From contig JAKOON010000018.1 of the NCBI GenBank assembly GCA_022577435.1, positions 10,300,596-10,364,595 of the forward strand: a stretch of 64,000 bases of DNA, written 5' to 3'. Below the pieces are notes generated by a model. That model made no database searches, had not been told where the DNA came from, and worked only from the letters and a program-made list of their open reading frames with translations. This document shows, piece after piece, positions 47,074-60,002 of this stretch; position 1 is the stretch's first letter, and each line of letters opens with the position of its first letter. The DNA is from Embiotoca jacksoni (Eukaryota > Chordata > Actinopteri > Embiotocidae). A program made the position numbers and the translations under genes.

Positions 47074-50000
47074 GTAAGTTGTTATTTTTTTTTTTCAGTT
47101 TTTATCGGACGCGTCTCTCCAGGGCTGATCGGGTGAAACTGGATCCGGGTGGGAAGTAGATCGAGTCTGTCTCTGGAGCAGAAGCAGTTCAGGTAGAGAC
47201 CGTGTTTACCGGCTGTACGGTGGTGTTGCCGGGCTGCACCGGTGAAAGTAGGAGCGGGGTTCTGAGTTCAGACCTACACGTGTTAACTCTTCAAGATCTC
47301 TGCTCCATTTGTTTTAGCGCACGGGTTTTATGACAGCTGGGGGGTTTGATCGCGGGTTTTCAGGGTCTCCAGACATGGCTGGATCATTAAATGACATGTC
47401 AGGTGTGTCAGTTGTGGTCTGCTGCTTTTTGTGCAGTCGTCCGGAAAAGTGCATTTAAGAGAAGTGCAGATGGAAAACATTTAATAAATGCGCTGTTTCT
47501 AATTCCAACCCTCTCTGGAATTTGTTTCATTTCTTAGGTTAGTTTTTAGACTATTGCTTTGCATTTTTCCCAAAGAAGTCGAAATACATTAAAAAAAAAA
47601 AATTAAAAAAAATGAATCTCCACTTTTTAAGGAGTTGTGGTCTAAAGGACCTTGTGGAGGCTGAGTCTTCACTGTCAGTGACCCTGAGGCACATTAACGA
47701 TTTAAAAATTGTAGTCTATAGTTTGTACAGTCTGATTTAAGTGCTGACACAGTTTATTGCATTTGGAATTTTGATTACAGTCTACAATTACTGAGCTAAG
47801 TATATTTAAACCAACTTTATTTTCCATCAAACTGTCACTGGAAAACTTACACCCCAGATGATTATCATACATTTATTGGATTTATTTAGCCTGGTTGCAA
47901 CATCACACTTTATTGTGAAAATCTTGAGGTTTACCTTTTTTGCCTAACAACGAACAATCTGTGATTTTAGTTTTGAAAGTTTTCTTGACTTTGCACAAGT
48001 TGTGTACCCTTATAACCATCGACATATTCCCGGGAACTCGGTATATGTTTAAATTTCACATATTTATTTTCCATGCCTTTTCTGTTGTTGCGTTTTTTTT
48101 TCTCACGGTAAACCGAACTAACTGGCTGCTTGATTATTTTTTATTTTAAGGTAGAATGCACCGTTACTGGTCCTATCCTTCTTACAAGGATCCAATATGC
48201 TTCTACGTTTTACTGGGATTATCCATGCTTGGTTCGGTGGCATTACGATGTTGCTGACGGTGACTGAGCCCGTACTCAGAGGGTTCGGTGTGACTGATTC
48301 CCCCGGTGATCGCCGGGGCTTCTCCGGTCCTGGATGGATGTGTCCGGGAAGGCGCCTCATTAATCATCCCATCTGACAGACGACAGCGGAGAGACACTAC
48401 CGCAAGCCGTTTGTGCTGGCGTGTGCGCGTGCAGTGGTGCCTGAGTCAGTGAGTCTGACAGAAGACCGTCGACACGGGGAGAGTTAGAGGAGATTGGTAG
48501 TGCGCTTTTTCTTTTTTTTGTTGCACAAAGCTGTTGTTAATGAGAACGACCTCACAGAGAAAAGGTGCCATGGTGGTAACACTTTATAAAACTTTATTGA
48601 TCCCTTTATGGAAATCGTCTGTCCTCTTGCTCCTTTCAATTGCCAGGTCTGACTGGGGCAGCTTCGCTGTACCTGGTGCAAGAAGACATTCAGTGTCTTG
48701 TTAAAGGTTTCGATTTCAGGTTGCTTTGCCAATTTATAAGCCCATAAGTATTTTAAAGAGACGGCGAAAAAGTCAACCAGGCTGTGTTTAACACGTGTTT
48801 TATGTAATATTACAAACTACAGGACAAAAATTTGACACTGCGGTACTTTTCAAAGTGTGAAGAGGGATTATTGTTGGAGTTGCAAGATGACAGGCGAGAA
48901 TGTGTGTGTGTGATACAGAGAGAGACAGGTGAAAGAGTCATCTAAACATAATGTTGAATCGGATCAACAGTGCTGACTTTATCCCCTCTCAGTGAGTGGA
49001 TGTGAAACACTCAGGGGAAGAGAGTGTCATTGTGACCAATGGTCTGCAGCATGGACTGAAAATAATTTACATTTTTAACCTACTGTGGCAAACACACTCA
49101 CACAGGAAAGGTCAATGGGCTGCTTGACCTACTGACTGTGTGGAGTCCTGCAAGTGTACATTAAAAGTGCTTCTGTCTACGTGTACCATGAAGGAAAAAC
49201 AGCAGTAATGAGAAACGTGTTCTGCTCCCACGGGTTTATGTGAATATGCATGTTTTTCTGTGCATGGTTTCATACAGATTCAAATTTCGAACTAATTCCC
49301 GTATGTTGAGCAGTAATCCAGGGATTTTTCCTTCACAAGCTTGGCCTGAAGCGCCAGTCAGCTTTATGTCAAGCCTCTGTCGATTTGAATTATATATCCA
49401 CATAAATCACACATATACTGTAGGGACTACATCATTTGTATAGAATATGACAACCTTTGTCCACAGACCTTTGATTCAGATAAGGAAAAACTCTCTCCAG
49501 AAAGTCTGTATCGGGAAGACAAAACAGCATTAGAGCAGAGACAATAAAAAAAAATAAAAAATGATACATTGTAAATATACTGTATATGAAGAATAGGATC
49601 TTACGGACGTCCAGCGACTTCCAGGTGTCGCCAAACAAATAAACTACGCAACCACATCACTGCTATGAAGACCTAGAAAGATGACAGACGACACAAACAT
49701 CTAGGAGCGGGAAACCGACTTGTACACTAGGGAGAGAGAAACAGAGCTGAGTTTCCTGCAGCATGAACATCCAGATCCAAAACAGCTGGAATGAGGCACA
49801 AACAGGCAGGGGAGAGGGAGAGCTTCCAGGATAGTCGACGGTCCAGCAAAGAGAAACCCGAGTGAAATGAGAGGACTCGGAGGAAAAATAGGGATTGAGG
49901 GAGGGAGGGAGAGAGAAAAGGGTGCACAGCTTGGATGCTGACGCGGTTGAGGAGCATTAAACAGGTTGGAGAGACGATGGGTTTATCGCACCGTCATCGG

Positions 50001-51734
50001 CAGGACAACACAGATGACACTGTAGGTATTACAGGCACAACAGATTCATTGAGACTTGAGACCGACCTGCAGGGGCGGTGATGTCAGCAGGTACAAGTTC
50101 TGAAGTAATCCAAGACTAAGCAACTGACCTTAGGTGGAGGCAAAACAATTGATTTTGAGTTTGGTTTCAAAGGTCTCTGGGTCGTACAGGTAGGTTCTTC
50201 TAGAGGCAGCGCAGCTGGCTGGTTTCTTTCTAACTCTGGGGGGGGGGGACAGACAGCAGCCCGGTGTTGCATCCCGTTGCCAGCTGAACGTTCAGAGAGC
50301 AGAGCGAGTACGGGATGGAATATAAGTTTTAAGTAGGTCAAACAGGTATGAATTGGCCTTTTCAGCATCTTCTGCGTTGTTGTACCACTTAATTTCCCTG
50401 CAGAGTGATATTAGTTAAGACTATCGTGCTCTAACAAAATTACATGAACACGCACAAGCGAATATAAGAACTCCAAGACTATCAAGACCAATTCACATAC
50501 AGTGCATACGCAGCCATCAGACGCAACTTTAGAAAAGTGGGTGGTGTTTGTGTAACCCTGGTTAGGTTTAAAGATTAGGAAGGTGATGTGGATCAGTATC
50601 GGGCATCAGTAAAAAGGCACAACACAGGAATGAACTTTTCATGAACTATATTAACAACTGCAGTACAGATGGTTAAACAACAAATGACAACAACAAACTA
50701 AAATAATAAAATGCGCACAAATAAAATAATGAAATGTCTCTGGGTCCAGTCTGTTGTTGTCGGTTAGCGCATTGATCGCTGGGCTCGATCCTTGTTTGCG
50801 TTTTTGTCCGTCCGACCACACCGTGAAGTGAAGAAGGGAAATCCACTCTCAAATCGTTGTTAGTCTGAACGATCCTCCTCGAGGACTCGTAGGTCGGCTC
50901 GCCATCCAGTTAACTGGAACATCTTCCCTGTCGCTGGATGTTCTTCTTTACCACCCGGACTTGCATAAAATCCGTCGTTACCATAAACCACGCCCTATAG
51001 ACAGGTCCCACATTCACAAACATTCACATCCACAGTACATTAACACACACGGGTCTCATTTCGCTGCTGCACGTCGTGAACGCCAGCTGTTGCTAAAATA
51101 ACCTCTGGTTCAAATCTCATTGTCAGTCATCTCTGTTGTACAACAAAATAGTTCTTTAAGATCAAGTTCAGTCCTGAATTAATTGGAAAACTCTTAACTT
51201 TTAAAGTTATTGGTCTCCACAACCAGAAATGACCTTGATTTAAGGTTTAAGACGACATTCATTCAATCCAATATATTTCCCCACAAAGCGCGCAGCGATT
51301 TCTGCTGTGAATCGCTGAAGCTCCGTGAGAACTACAAAAGTGAATAAAATGAGCAAAATCAACAATTATTACAGCAAAGCTTTCTTTAAATCTCTCCTCC
51401 ACAGACATATACGGCCTCACAGGAACAGCACGTGACCTTTACGCGGTTGCATTCACAGTTCGCGAGCACAGAATCGCGGTTTTCACATTTCCCTCACGCC
51501 ACCCGCTAACACCATCAGCATTCATCTATGTCATTTAACGTCGTAAAAGTTAGCATAGCCGCGAGCGTCTTTTTTTTCTCTCTCTCTCTCTCTCGTCTCA
51601 CTCGACGCATTCTGCTCTTATCAACTTCTCACTGAATTTCTCCCACTCACCGTTGATCACGACGGATGCCTGTCTGTTCTGACAGGGTAACAAAGTTGAA
51701 CCTTAGCCTCTGTGTTTGGTCGAAGCAGGAGATC
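47074..51734. other. Intronic or intergenic stretch
   Basis: 48150-48480 and 50760-51660 are GC- and CpG-richer than the surroundings but contain no convincing exon. 48580-48735 resembles a fish repeat ('tttattgatccctttatgg'). A G11 run lies near 50237. 49740-49980 is purine-rich. No RNA gene seen. Confidence 0.35.
48580..48735 (+). repeat. Possible interspersed repeat fragment
   Basis: 'aaactttattgatcccttta' with 'tctgtcctcttgctcc' matches phrases from a common fish repeat whose class I cannot name. Confidence 0.35.
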
Positions 51735-51813
51735 ATGTCGCACGCGAAAGCGTGGGCTGCAGTTGTCCTTGTTGTACTTCAGCTGTACCCTGTAATGAGT
51801 TGTCACTGCACAG
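51735..51813 (+). CDS. Candidate alternative first exon with signal peptide
   Basis: The ATG at 51735 (A at -3) opens 26 codons with signal-peptide character: a lysine in the short start (MSHAK), a hydrophobic core (AWAAVVLVVLQLYPVM) and a small-residue/cysteine end (SCHC). It runs into CAG|GTATGT, a near-ideal donor at 51814, again leaving phase 1, like the exon at 46971. A downstream exon could therefore accept either. It lies after a GC-rich, CpG-containing 0.9-kb segment that could be a second promoter. Against it: the exon is short enough to arise by chance, and the minus strand of the same place also shows a GTGAGT-type donor at about 51646. Gene not recognised. Confidence 0.38.
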
Positions 51814-52808
51814 GTATGTAAATTTGTTGTTGTCAAGTCGAGGTCCCTCACCATGGACTATAATGTCTCATATTCATTTTCACATTTGCAATTCAAATAG
51901 GCACCGTTTTCTGATTAAGATGGTTCACAGAGGAAATTCTTGACAGGAATGTTTGTTCGGTGCACACAGTGTGTAATGTACTGTACTTGAAGTACATTTT
52001 GTACGCTCAGATACCCGGCACAGTTGTTCAGTATTCTTGGATGTAAAGAGTTTAGTTTGACCCCGTTGTTTGAAACGGCAAATCTTGTATTAATTAGCAC
52101 TGAACTGTGTAGCTCTGCTTCACACCGCCGCTATTCATTTCTCGCTGTGCAAAGGGCAGGCTTTTCATTTTGAACTGTCCCAGCACTGGTGTGTGAAAAG
52201 TAAAGGACGTCCCTTTAAGTCAGTGTGTTAGTGAGACTGTAGGTGGTTAAATGGGATTCCCCTAAAGCCTGTCTGATAGGAATCAGATTAACCTTTTCTC
52301 AACTCATTAAGCTTGCCAGGCCGTTCGACATAGACATCAGTCTGGTTTCACCTCCCAGGGACACAAGTCAGAGTCTCCTGTTCTTCAATACACGTCATTT
52401 TATTCCAGGTGAAACCACATGACCATATTTAGTCGCATCCTGTTGCAAACACAAAGGTTCTTATGTGACTTTGAAGCGTTGGTCATTTTTCCTACTAAAC
52501 AAAGCACTGTTTAGCCCGTGTGGCTTCTGGAACAGGACAGCTGATTTTTTTTTAATTTTTCTAGATTGTTTATAATCCAAAGAAAACAGAAAAATGATCC
52601 AGTACTTCCTCACAGTCTTGCCACAGTGCTTTAGTAACACTGGCGAGAGCAGCATTGCTTATTTCAGTTGTCTACAAATGAAGCACTGTCGTTATTATAT
52701 CATCAGTCTCTTTCGGAAAGATGTAAATGGCCATGGCTATAACTTTCTAACAGCCAACACATTAACCAACAGACAGGTAGGCCTATTGCCAATCCTGTGC
52801 CTTATCTT

Positions 52809-52809
<1 letters not shown>
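51814..52809. other. Probable intron / non-coding
   Basis: No acceptor-exon pair with protein-like coding was found. Confidence 0.4.

Positions 52810-52879
<70 letters not shown>
52810..52879. repeat. (TG)n microsatellite
   Basis: About 70 bases of TG. Confidence 0.97.
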
Positions 52880-52882
<3 letters not shown>

Positions 52883-53183
52883 AGATGGCTCCCATTAGGG
52901 GGAGATAATGATAGGATTAAGGCTGGAGGAAGCAGACAGGGTTGCTTCAGATTAGCTCCGAATTTGTTTTGTAGCAATGTTTGGCCGCTGTGTATTTATA
53001 CGTGTGCACCTGCCTGTGTTTTGAGCATGTGTGCGTGTGTCCATGCTGCCAGATTAATCATGCATTGAGACAAGTGAACAAGAGCTTAGAAGCAAGGTCT
53101 ACTTGTTAATAGCTCTGCCATGTCTCGCTTTCTGTCTGTCCCTCTTTATCTAAATTGCTCGCCTCCTCCTGCTTTTTAGTTTG

Positions 53184-53214
<31 letters not shown>

Positions 53215-53750
53215 CTATCACTCCTTAGCCCTCCCTTATATTCAGCAAATCTTCCTCAGCCTCTCTTCTTCAGTCTCCCTATAGCTTTTCCTTTCTCTTT
53301 TCACCTGTCGTTTTACCTCCTTTAAAAAACATCCAGTGATCAACAACCCAGCCTCTTCTCCTATTTTCTGACTGCCTCATCCCCAACAACCCCAATGATT
53401 CATCTTCCTCCTTCCTACTCCTTCCCCCTCGATTTCTCAATTTTTCTCTCATCATTTTCCTCCATTTATTTTACGCTGTACCTCCTGCCCTTTTTTGTGT
53501 CGCTTAGTAATTCTAATTCTGATGATCCTTACTCGGCTCTCCTCTGTGGTTTTGTCGTCAGGCCATAATCACTCTCCTCCATCCATGTCTGGTTTTTTTT
53601 TCTTCAGTCTTTCTTCCGTCACTCAGTCTCTTTCCTCGCAGTCTGTCCCCTACTCTTTCCACTCCTGATTACAAATATGCATGATTTATGAAAAAGTCCC
53701 TACTAGCCACTTTTCAAGTATGCTCATGCAAACTTTCAAAGCAGCACCTA

Positions 53751-53753
<3 letters not shown>
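52880..53753. repeat. Long C/T-rich tract with T28 run
   Basis: From about 53100 to 53680 the + strand is dominated by C and T, including an uninterrupted T run at 53185-53212. There is no unit repeat, so it is a low-complexity tract rather than a microsatellite. Confidence 0.7.

Positions 53754-53791
<38 letters not shown>
53754..53791. repeat. (GT)n microsatellite
   Basis: About 38 bases of GT. Confidence 0.95.
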
Positions 53792-53793
<2 letters not shown>

Positions 53794-54139
53794 AATTTTC
53801 TGACATGGATCACAGCCAAACAGCCACACTATGTTCTCCTCGTTCAGTCTCAAGCAGCTTTTAAGTTCTGCTTACCGTGTCAGTTTATGAATATTTTACA
53901 GCATTAAAACTTCAACTAATGACAAAGCTTTTGTGACAGAGCAGCCTGTAATAAATGGATATGAAGTTGATTTGACAACAGTACCTTCGCAGTTTGCAAT
54001 GGATTATATAACACAAATATAAAGTGGAAGAGACCCCTAGGTTCTGGATTCTTTTGTTACAAATGATAATATCAGCGTCACAGTTTGAGTTTAAAGTTGA
54101 GTCTCTGAAACATCTGTATGAACTTTAGAATATCTTCAG

Positions 54140-55035
54140 TATTTCCCTTTTGCTTTAATGACAGCATGTACTTGTGCTGCATGGACTCCACAAGTATGTA
54201 CACAACCTGATACCCCATGTTATCCCAGCATGTCAGGAGTGCTTGTCTTTCTCAGTCTCCATAAATCTTCAGTGGGGTTGAGGTCAGTTGACTGTGGAGG
54301 AAAGTCCATGACAGTCAGCATTCATTATCCTGCTGCAGTATCAACACTTCCCCACATGATGCAAATCAGAGGACGGAGTGCTACCTCTCCTTGGGTCGGG
54401 ATGGAGTTGAGGCGGTGCAGGCGTCCAACTCCAGAGTAAGCAAAACACCTCCAGACTCTAACATTCACCCTACCATGTTACACTGAGCATTTTAAAACCC
54501 CGCAGTATCATCCTGTGTCCGGTTTGTCTCCTTACATCCACCCTTCTGTTACTGTCTGTTCTTCTGTTAGTGTTGGATTCATCAGTAAAAAGGACTTTTT
54601 TTTAATCCACTGTAAAACACTGGAATGTCTGAGCCCACCCCGGGTGTTTGTCCTTGTTTCTTCTTTTGAGAACTGGTTAAAAGACCACTGACTGTCCTTT
54701 AAGACCTTGGCCAGATATCCTGCTTTTAGCAGTACTTCCTGGGCTCTTGTCTTGTTTATTAAGCAAAGTGTGTATCTGTGATGAAGTTGCTTTTCTGTAC
54801 CTCAGTGAAAACAGCTTGATCTATTGATCTTCTGTTGGTGTGGTCACCTTTTGTCTGCTTTATTGTGCTTTGGATACAATTGATCCAGTTTGTGCAAAGC
54901 CTTTTAGGGTGTTATGCACTGCCCCTTCAGTCACCTTGAATCTAGCCAGGATTTTACCCTGACAAAGCTCTTCTTTTGTTAGAATAACAATTTTATCACT
55001 CCATTCGAATGCTGTTTTCTCACCATACCAATTCA
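54140..55035 (-). pseudogene. Tc1-like transposase fossil, nearly full length
   Basis: Read on the minus strand, from about 55025 down, the N-terminal helix-turn-helix appears as LCQGKILARFKVTEGAVHNT with a following FAQTGSIV. Then come KVTTPTEDQ..IKLFSLRYRKATSSQI, matching the second DNA-binding half, and VLFTDESNTN (near 54580-54605) with the first catalytic aspartate. The MDFPPQSTDLNPTEDLW motif at 54258-54308 holds the catalytic glutamate. A QQDN-like segment lies near 54327-54340 with the second aspartate. Many stops and shifts make it dead. Coverage of all domains shows an originally complete gene of about 300 residues. I could not find its terminal repeats; flanks 54000-54140 and 55036-55250 probably belong to it. 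Confidence 0.8.
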
Positions 55036-55249
55036 ATGCTGTACTGAAAACATTTCAAATAGGGGAACAATAGCTGCAAGTTGATTCACCTGAACCAAGT
55101 GAATCAACTCATCTCTGATGAGACAATGAAATGCACCTCAGTGTCGTCTGAGCGCTGCTTCAATGGAAGAAATACAGCTTGAGGAATTTTGAACTTTTGA
55201 AGGAGTTACCATGATCAACGCTGCAAATTTGCAAACATTTTATTGCTGA

Positions 55250-55644
55250 CCTTGAAATATTTCTTTATCAGTTTGCATGTATTACCTTCTTTTGTTTTTG
55301 TGTTTCTAAATCCTCAAATTTAATCTAGGCCTGATTATTTCCAGGTTTGCTTGAAAATAGGAGTGATTTTCAATGTAATCTCAGGCTATTATATAAGTAA
55401 AGATTTCTTAAAAAGAATAGATCACAAACAGATTAAACATCCAATAGTTTGAAAATAAAATACCATGACTGTATTTCTGTACGATATTTTTCCTATTCAC
55501 TTTGAGCTTTAAACCTAGACTGCAGTGTCAGTCTCCTTGAAGAATTGAAATGTCTCTCGGAAAGGAAAGCTACCTCGAGGCCAAAGTGATACAAACGTAC
55601 CCTGACAGGTCATACAGCATAATTCCCTTCACAATGTCATTAAC

Positions 55645-55647
<3 letters not shown>
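55250..55647. other. Non-coding stretch
   Basis: AT-rich; no feature recognised. Confidence 0.4.

Positions 55648-55737
<90 letters not shown>
55648..55737. repeat. (CA)n microsatellite
   Basis: Ninety bases of uninterrupted CA. Confidence 0.97.
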
Positions 55738-55740
<3 letters not shown>

Positions 55741-58700
55741 CTTCCTCTGCCTGCCTCACACACACATATAGACACAAACATGTCCAGGTCATTTAATATT
55801 GCTGCCTTCAGATACATTAATTGAAAACCAAACCCATAATAACGACTGCAGTAAATTAATTGTGTAATTCTGCGTGTGTAGGAGCAAATTGGTAAAATCA
55901 TGCTTCACTACATGTGACGCTGTAAGTGTGTCTGTGTCGTTGTGTAAATGCGCGGGATCACAAAGTCATTCTAGTGGAATGTGTTCTCATTAGAACCCGT
56001 CAGAATCTGTCCACCTCATTGGACAAGGGTCTCTGAGATGGAGAGAAGGCTGGTAAGACGGAGGGAGGGAGAGAGAAGGGCGAGACACGAGGCGGCGTTT
56101 ATCAGAAAAGTGACAAGGATGAGGAGAGACACCTCGAAGAAAGATGGTCAGGAAGCGAACATTTTCTCTGACACCTTGTCGTTCAATATTATCGTTGTTA
56201 TTATAATCTTTAGCTGCATCAGAGCACAGCCACTGCATTAGTCAGAGGATGGACCGGGCTATGTCACATAATACTGCACTTCCCTTTAGTGATACCTGTT
56301 TTTTTTGTTTGTTTTTACAACTTAACCAATCACACAGGCTTCATAATTCCTTTTCAGTTGTTGTGAGTATCCACTTAAATTCCACTTCTTTCTTACATCA
56401 ATCCTTATTTTCATATCATCTCTACTGCGCACACTGTATGAACACAAAATGTCAGAGGAATGCAGAAAATACAGCGGCTAAAACTTAACAGGCAAAACAA
56501 AATGAAACCACATGACATCACAATAACAGTAAACAACACCCTGCGAGAGTTTAGAGATTTAAAAAGCTTGCCTCTAAAATCCTTTTAAACTTTGGACCTC
56601 ATCAGTAATTACAGCAGATGTTGCACATGTCAAATTAATCAGTACTCTGAATCTACAAGGCATGTTTCTTTAATTTTATGTCATCATTTTAATTTCACAG
56701 AATTCAGGTTTGTATTGATTTTTATTTTTATTTAAATAATACTGGAGCAGTAATCACGCATTCCCATGTTTGTCCATTTTTAAATCCATAACAAGGAAGG
56801 AAAAACAACGACAGAGTTCAACAATCTTACGTAGATTAATAATGGGAAAATGTCATGGATGAGCTGTGTAAGTGTCTACGAAGTGTGAGAAAGAGCAGGT
56901 AAAAGCATTGTACTGTAAATGAAACTGAGGCGAATCATCAGTGTCAAAAACAGCACAAAGTAGAATCTGTGAACTGCAGGAAAAAGGTTTGAACACATGG
57001 GACAGAGCAGTGTTACAACCCCTGTACATGGTCCTGAACAACATCTAATGCTATAGGGACGGCATCAGTGTAATGGATTGTTTTGTGTCCGGCAACCAAG
57101 AAAGAGCTGCTAGTTCAACAATACGCACATGATGACCCATCGACATCCCACCCACAAACACGGACTCAATCCAACGACGCTGTGCTGGTGGGCCTCTTTA
57201 TTGTAGCTGTCTTCTGTTCTTCTGTTTTTATTGTCTGAGCTGCATTCAGAAGTGCTGTTTAATCACAAATATATTGGTCATTCAACAAGTGACTGAAAAT
57301 CTATAGTAATACTGGAGGCACTGTAGTACATGGCAAAGTAATGACATCAACATTTTTTTTTTTATTATTGTTATTGATTAAAATAGTATGGCATTTATTA
57401 AACCTTTGTCGCATGGTTTAATTACAATAGCATCTACTTCTAAGTATTTTCGAAAAACAGCTTATTTTTTTTCAGCCATTGATTGGGTTTGTATTTCCTG
57501 TTTACAAGTTTTAAGTTTGCTTCAAATTAAAAGTGATTTTTTTTTTTCTCCCCAGCCATCATCCTGCTCAATTTCATGGCATGCATTAAGGAAATGATGA
57601 TTTTTTTGTTGTAATTATTTTGACCTTACTAATCTCGCATGGATAACGAGTGAACTAACAAAGTCTTTGCAAATCTTTTAGCCATAACTGCAGAAATTAT
57701 ACAGTACAATTAAAAAAAAAAAAAAAACCTCTTCTGCATTAACCGCTTTTTTCAAATAATGTAAGTTTTACGACATAAGAAAAAAATACTCCACTTCTTC
57801 CTTGCTATGAGTGTGATATAAGAAGGTCAAAGTACGTATTTGTCACAAATGTCCAACATGACAGAGGGTGAGATGTCTCTTCAGGACACCAGTGGCAGCG
57901 TAACTGAGCTGCTGATACATGGCAGGGAAACCACTGATTAATCATACATACATTATTTAGTAATGTACAGTAATTTAATGCGGCTTTGAGTTAATAACAT
58001 TAACTAATTAGTTATTGCTCATGTAAAAATAATCAGCATACATTCTTAGGTCATTAGTCAAAAGTTTTGCTGTGATTTTGCTGCACAAAGTTGTTATTTA
58101 TGAATATATAGAGAGTGTATTGTCATTTGGGAATTAAACTGTTGCTTTTTGCCTGCCTCCCTTCTTTTAGTTTAACCTATATTCTGCTACATTAACCCTT
58201 TTGATCTGCGCATGCCTGATGGGAAACGAATCTGGGGATTACACATTAAAATCCACGGCACAACATCTGTTCAACTGTCTCACTCGCGCACGCACACACT
58301 CGTAATGCTCTGCTCATTGATGTTAAGTCTATGTCTGTCTTTCACTCTCTTTCGTTTTGCTCCTTCATACAATATGTACAGTTGGTATATCATACGTGAG
58401 AGAGTGAGTTTGTGTGGTAGTCAGGCGGTGCACGTGCATGAGTCCACTTCTGTCATAATGGATGTTGGAGATCCAGCCGGCAGCTCATGTGGAAGAGTGC
58501 TGTGGAAAAGGGCATTGTGCCGCAGCTAAGACAAATGTTGTTATTACTCTCAGCCTTTGCATTCAATTTGTTTTTTAAGCCGCTTGAATACCCCATTTAC
58601 AGGCCAAGATTAAGTGAATTAATCTTTGGGCTACTTCCATTGAAGAAACACTCCTCCTGTTTCTCTGTGGACTCAGAAGAAAAAGCTCAGAGACAGAATG

Positions 58701-58750
58701 GGACCTCAGCCAGCCAAGCACTATGAAAACATAACCTGTGGGTTTCTCTC

Positions 58751-58751
<1 letters not shown>
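55738..58751. other. Long non-coding stretch
   Basis: No exon, RNA gene or element recognised. Open frames at 55981-56241 and 58212-58529 (+) lack motifs. An A17 run is near 57711-57727. Confidence 0.42.

Positions 58752-58846
<95 letters not shown>
58752..58846. repeat. (GT)n microsatellite
   Basis: About 95 bases of GT. The longest open frame in the window (58721-59398, minus) exists only because this array and the next lack stops. Confidence 0.97.
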
Positions 58847-58849
<3 letters not shown>

Positions 58850-59236
58850 CTGTAGCTTAGCTACAGTATATGACTTGGTCAGTGTGTATCTCACTGCGTG
58901 TGTATGTGCTTTTATGTTAATAAAGAGGAGAGAGACAATGAGGAGGAGAACAAATGTTACTGGGAAGGCAAACAGGAGTTCCCTGCCTCGTCTAATGAGA
59001 ACAGTATTTCTGCTAAAATCACACCACTGCCTCCAGTAAACTGGGCTGAGGAGGAAATGGATCATTGTATATGTATGTATGTGTGCGTGTTTGGATGCAC
59101 TGGCCTGTGATGTAAATGGACAAATGTTCATTGTGTTCCCTGGGTGTGCTTGAATGAACGTGTGCGTTTCTGGGTGCATGTGTGAGGAAAGGGATTTCAG
59201 TGTGCAAATTGATGTGTGTTTCTGTCCGATTACATC

Positions 59237-59239
<3 letters not shown>

Positions 59240-59276
<37 letters not shown>
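59240..59276. repeat. (GT)n microsatellite
   Basis: About 37 bases of GT. Confidence 0.95.
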
Positions 59277-59280
<4 letters not shown>

Positions 59281-60002
59281 ACGGACTGCGCGAGCAGTGG
59301 TTAAAGTGCACAGTAATTGGGATGTCAGACAACCGTGCTCTCTTGCAGAGTCTTGCAACAACCTCCATCACGATTCCTACAAAAACTAGGATTCCCACAA
59401 TTTGTGTGTGTGTTTTAATGAATCTGTGTTTGTTGCATGTTGGTGTCTATAGATGCTTGTAGACTCTGAATTAGCCATACATATATACGAATGTGAGCGT
59501 GAACACTCGTTTTACTGTGTTTGCCCTGTGATTGACCCCTCTTCTCACCCATTGTCAGTTGGGATAGTCTCCACCTCTCTCCTCTAAGGTGAGAGAGTGA
59601 GAGAGATGGATAAAAAAGAGAGAGTTTAGTGTGTATGTGAATGCAGTCCATTAAGCTCTGGTTCAAGGTGCTGTTATAGTGTGAGCTAAGATTAGCCAGA
59701 CAGGGGTCACTGCTTCCTCTTTACACCTTTTCTTTCACCTGCCTTCTTCTATATTTTTATTTCTATGGTGCTTTCCTGGTCTTTTCCTCCCTTTTTTCGG
59801 CCCCATCCATCTTTGCTGGTGTACTCGCCTCTTTTCTTCTCTCTTTCATGTCAGTACGTTTTATTCACTCAGGTTTCCTCTTGAACTTAACCCCTTCATT
59901 TATCTTTTTTACACCTCTATATCTACATTTCATCTCTCCTTTAAGCTTTCTAGAAAAGTGGGTAACTTATAGTTAACTTGACAACTATTGGTTGATCGAT
60001 TC
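59277..60002. other. Non-coding stretch with C/T-rich tract
   Basis: 59700-59960 is C/T-rich on the + strand. No other feature. Confidence 0.42.

Noticed and set aside
47098..47159. Possible acceptor (T-run followed by CAG) and continued open frame just after the first exon
   Set aside because: An intron of about 25 bases would be far too short; the T run is simply the start of the intron.
48157..48255. Small frame (MHRYWSYPSYKD, then a hydrophobic stretch) resembling a third signal-peptide exon
   Set aside because: It ends in a stop without any splice donor, and the hydrophobic region starts too far from the N-terminus.
58721..59398. 225-codon open frame, the longest in the window, with long Thr-His runs
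   Set aside because: It is a translation of two GT/CA microsatellites that contain no stops; no start context, splice sites or domain support it.
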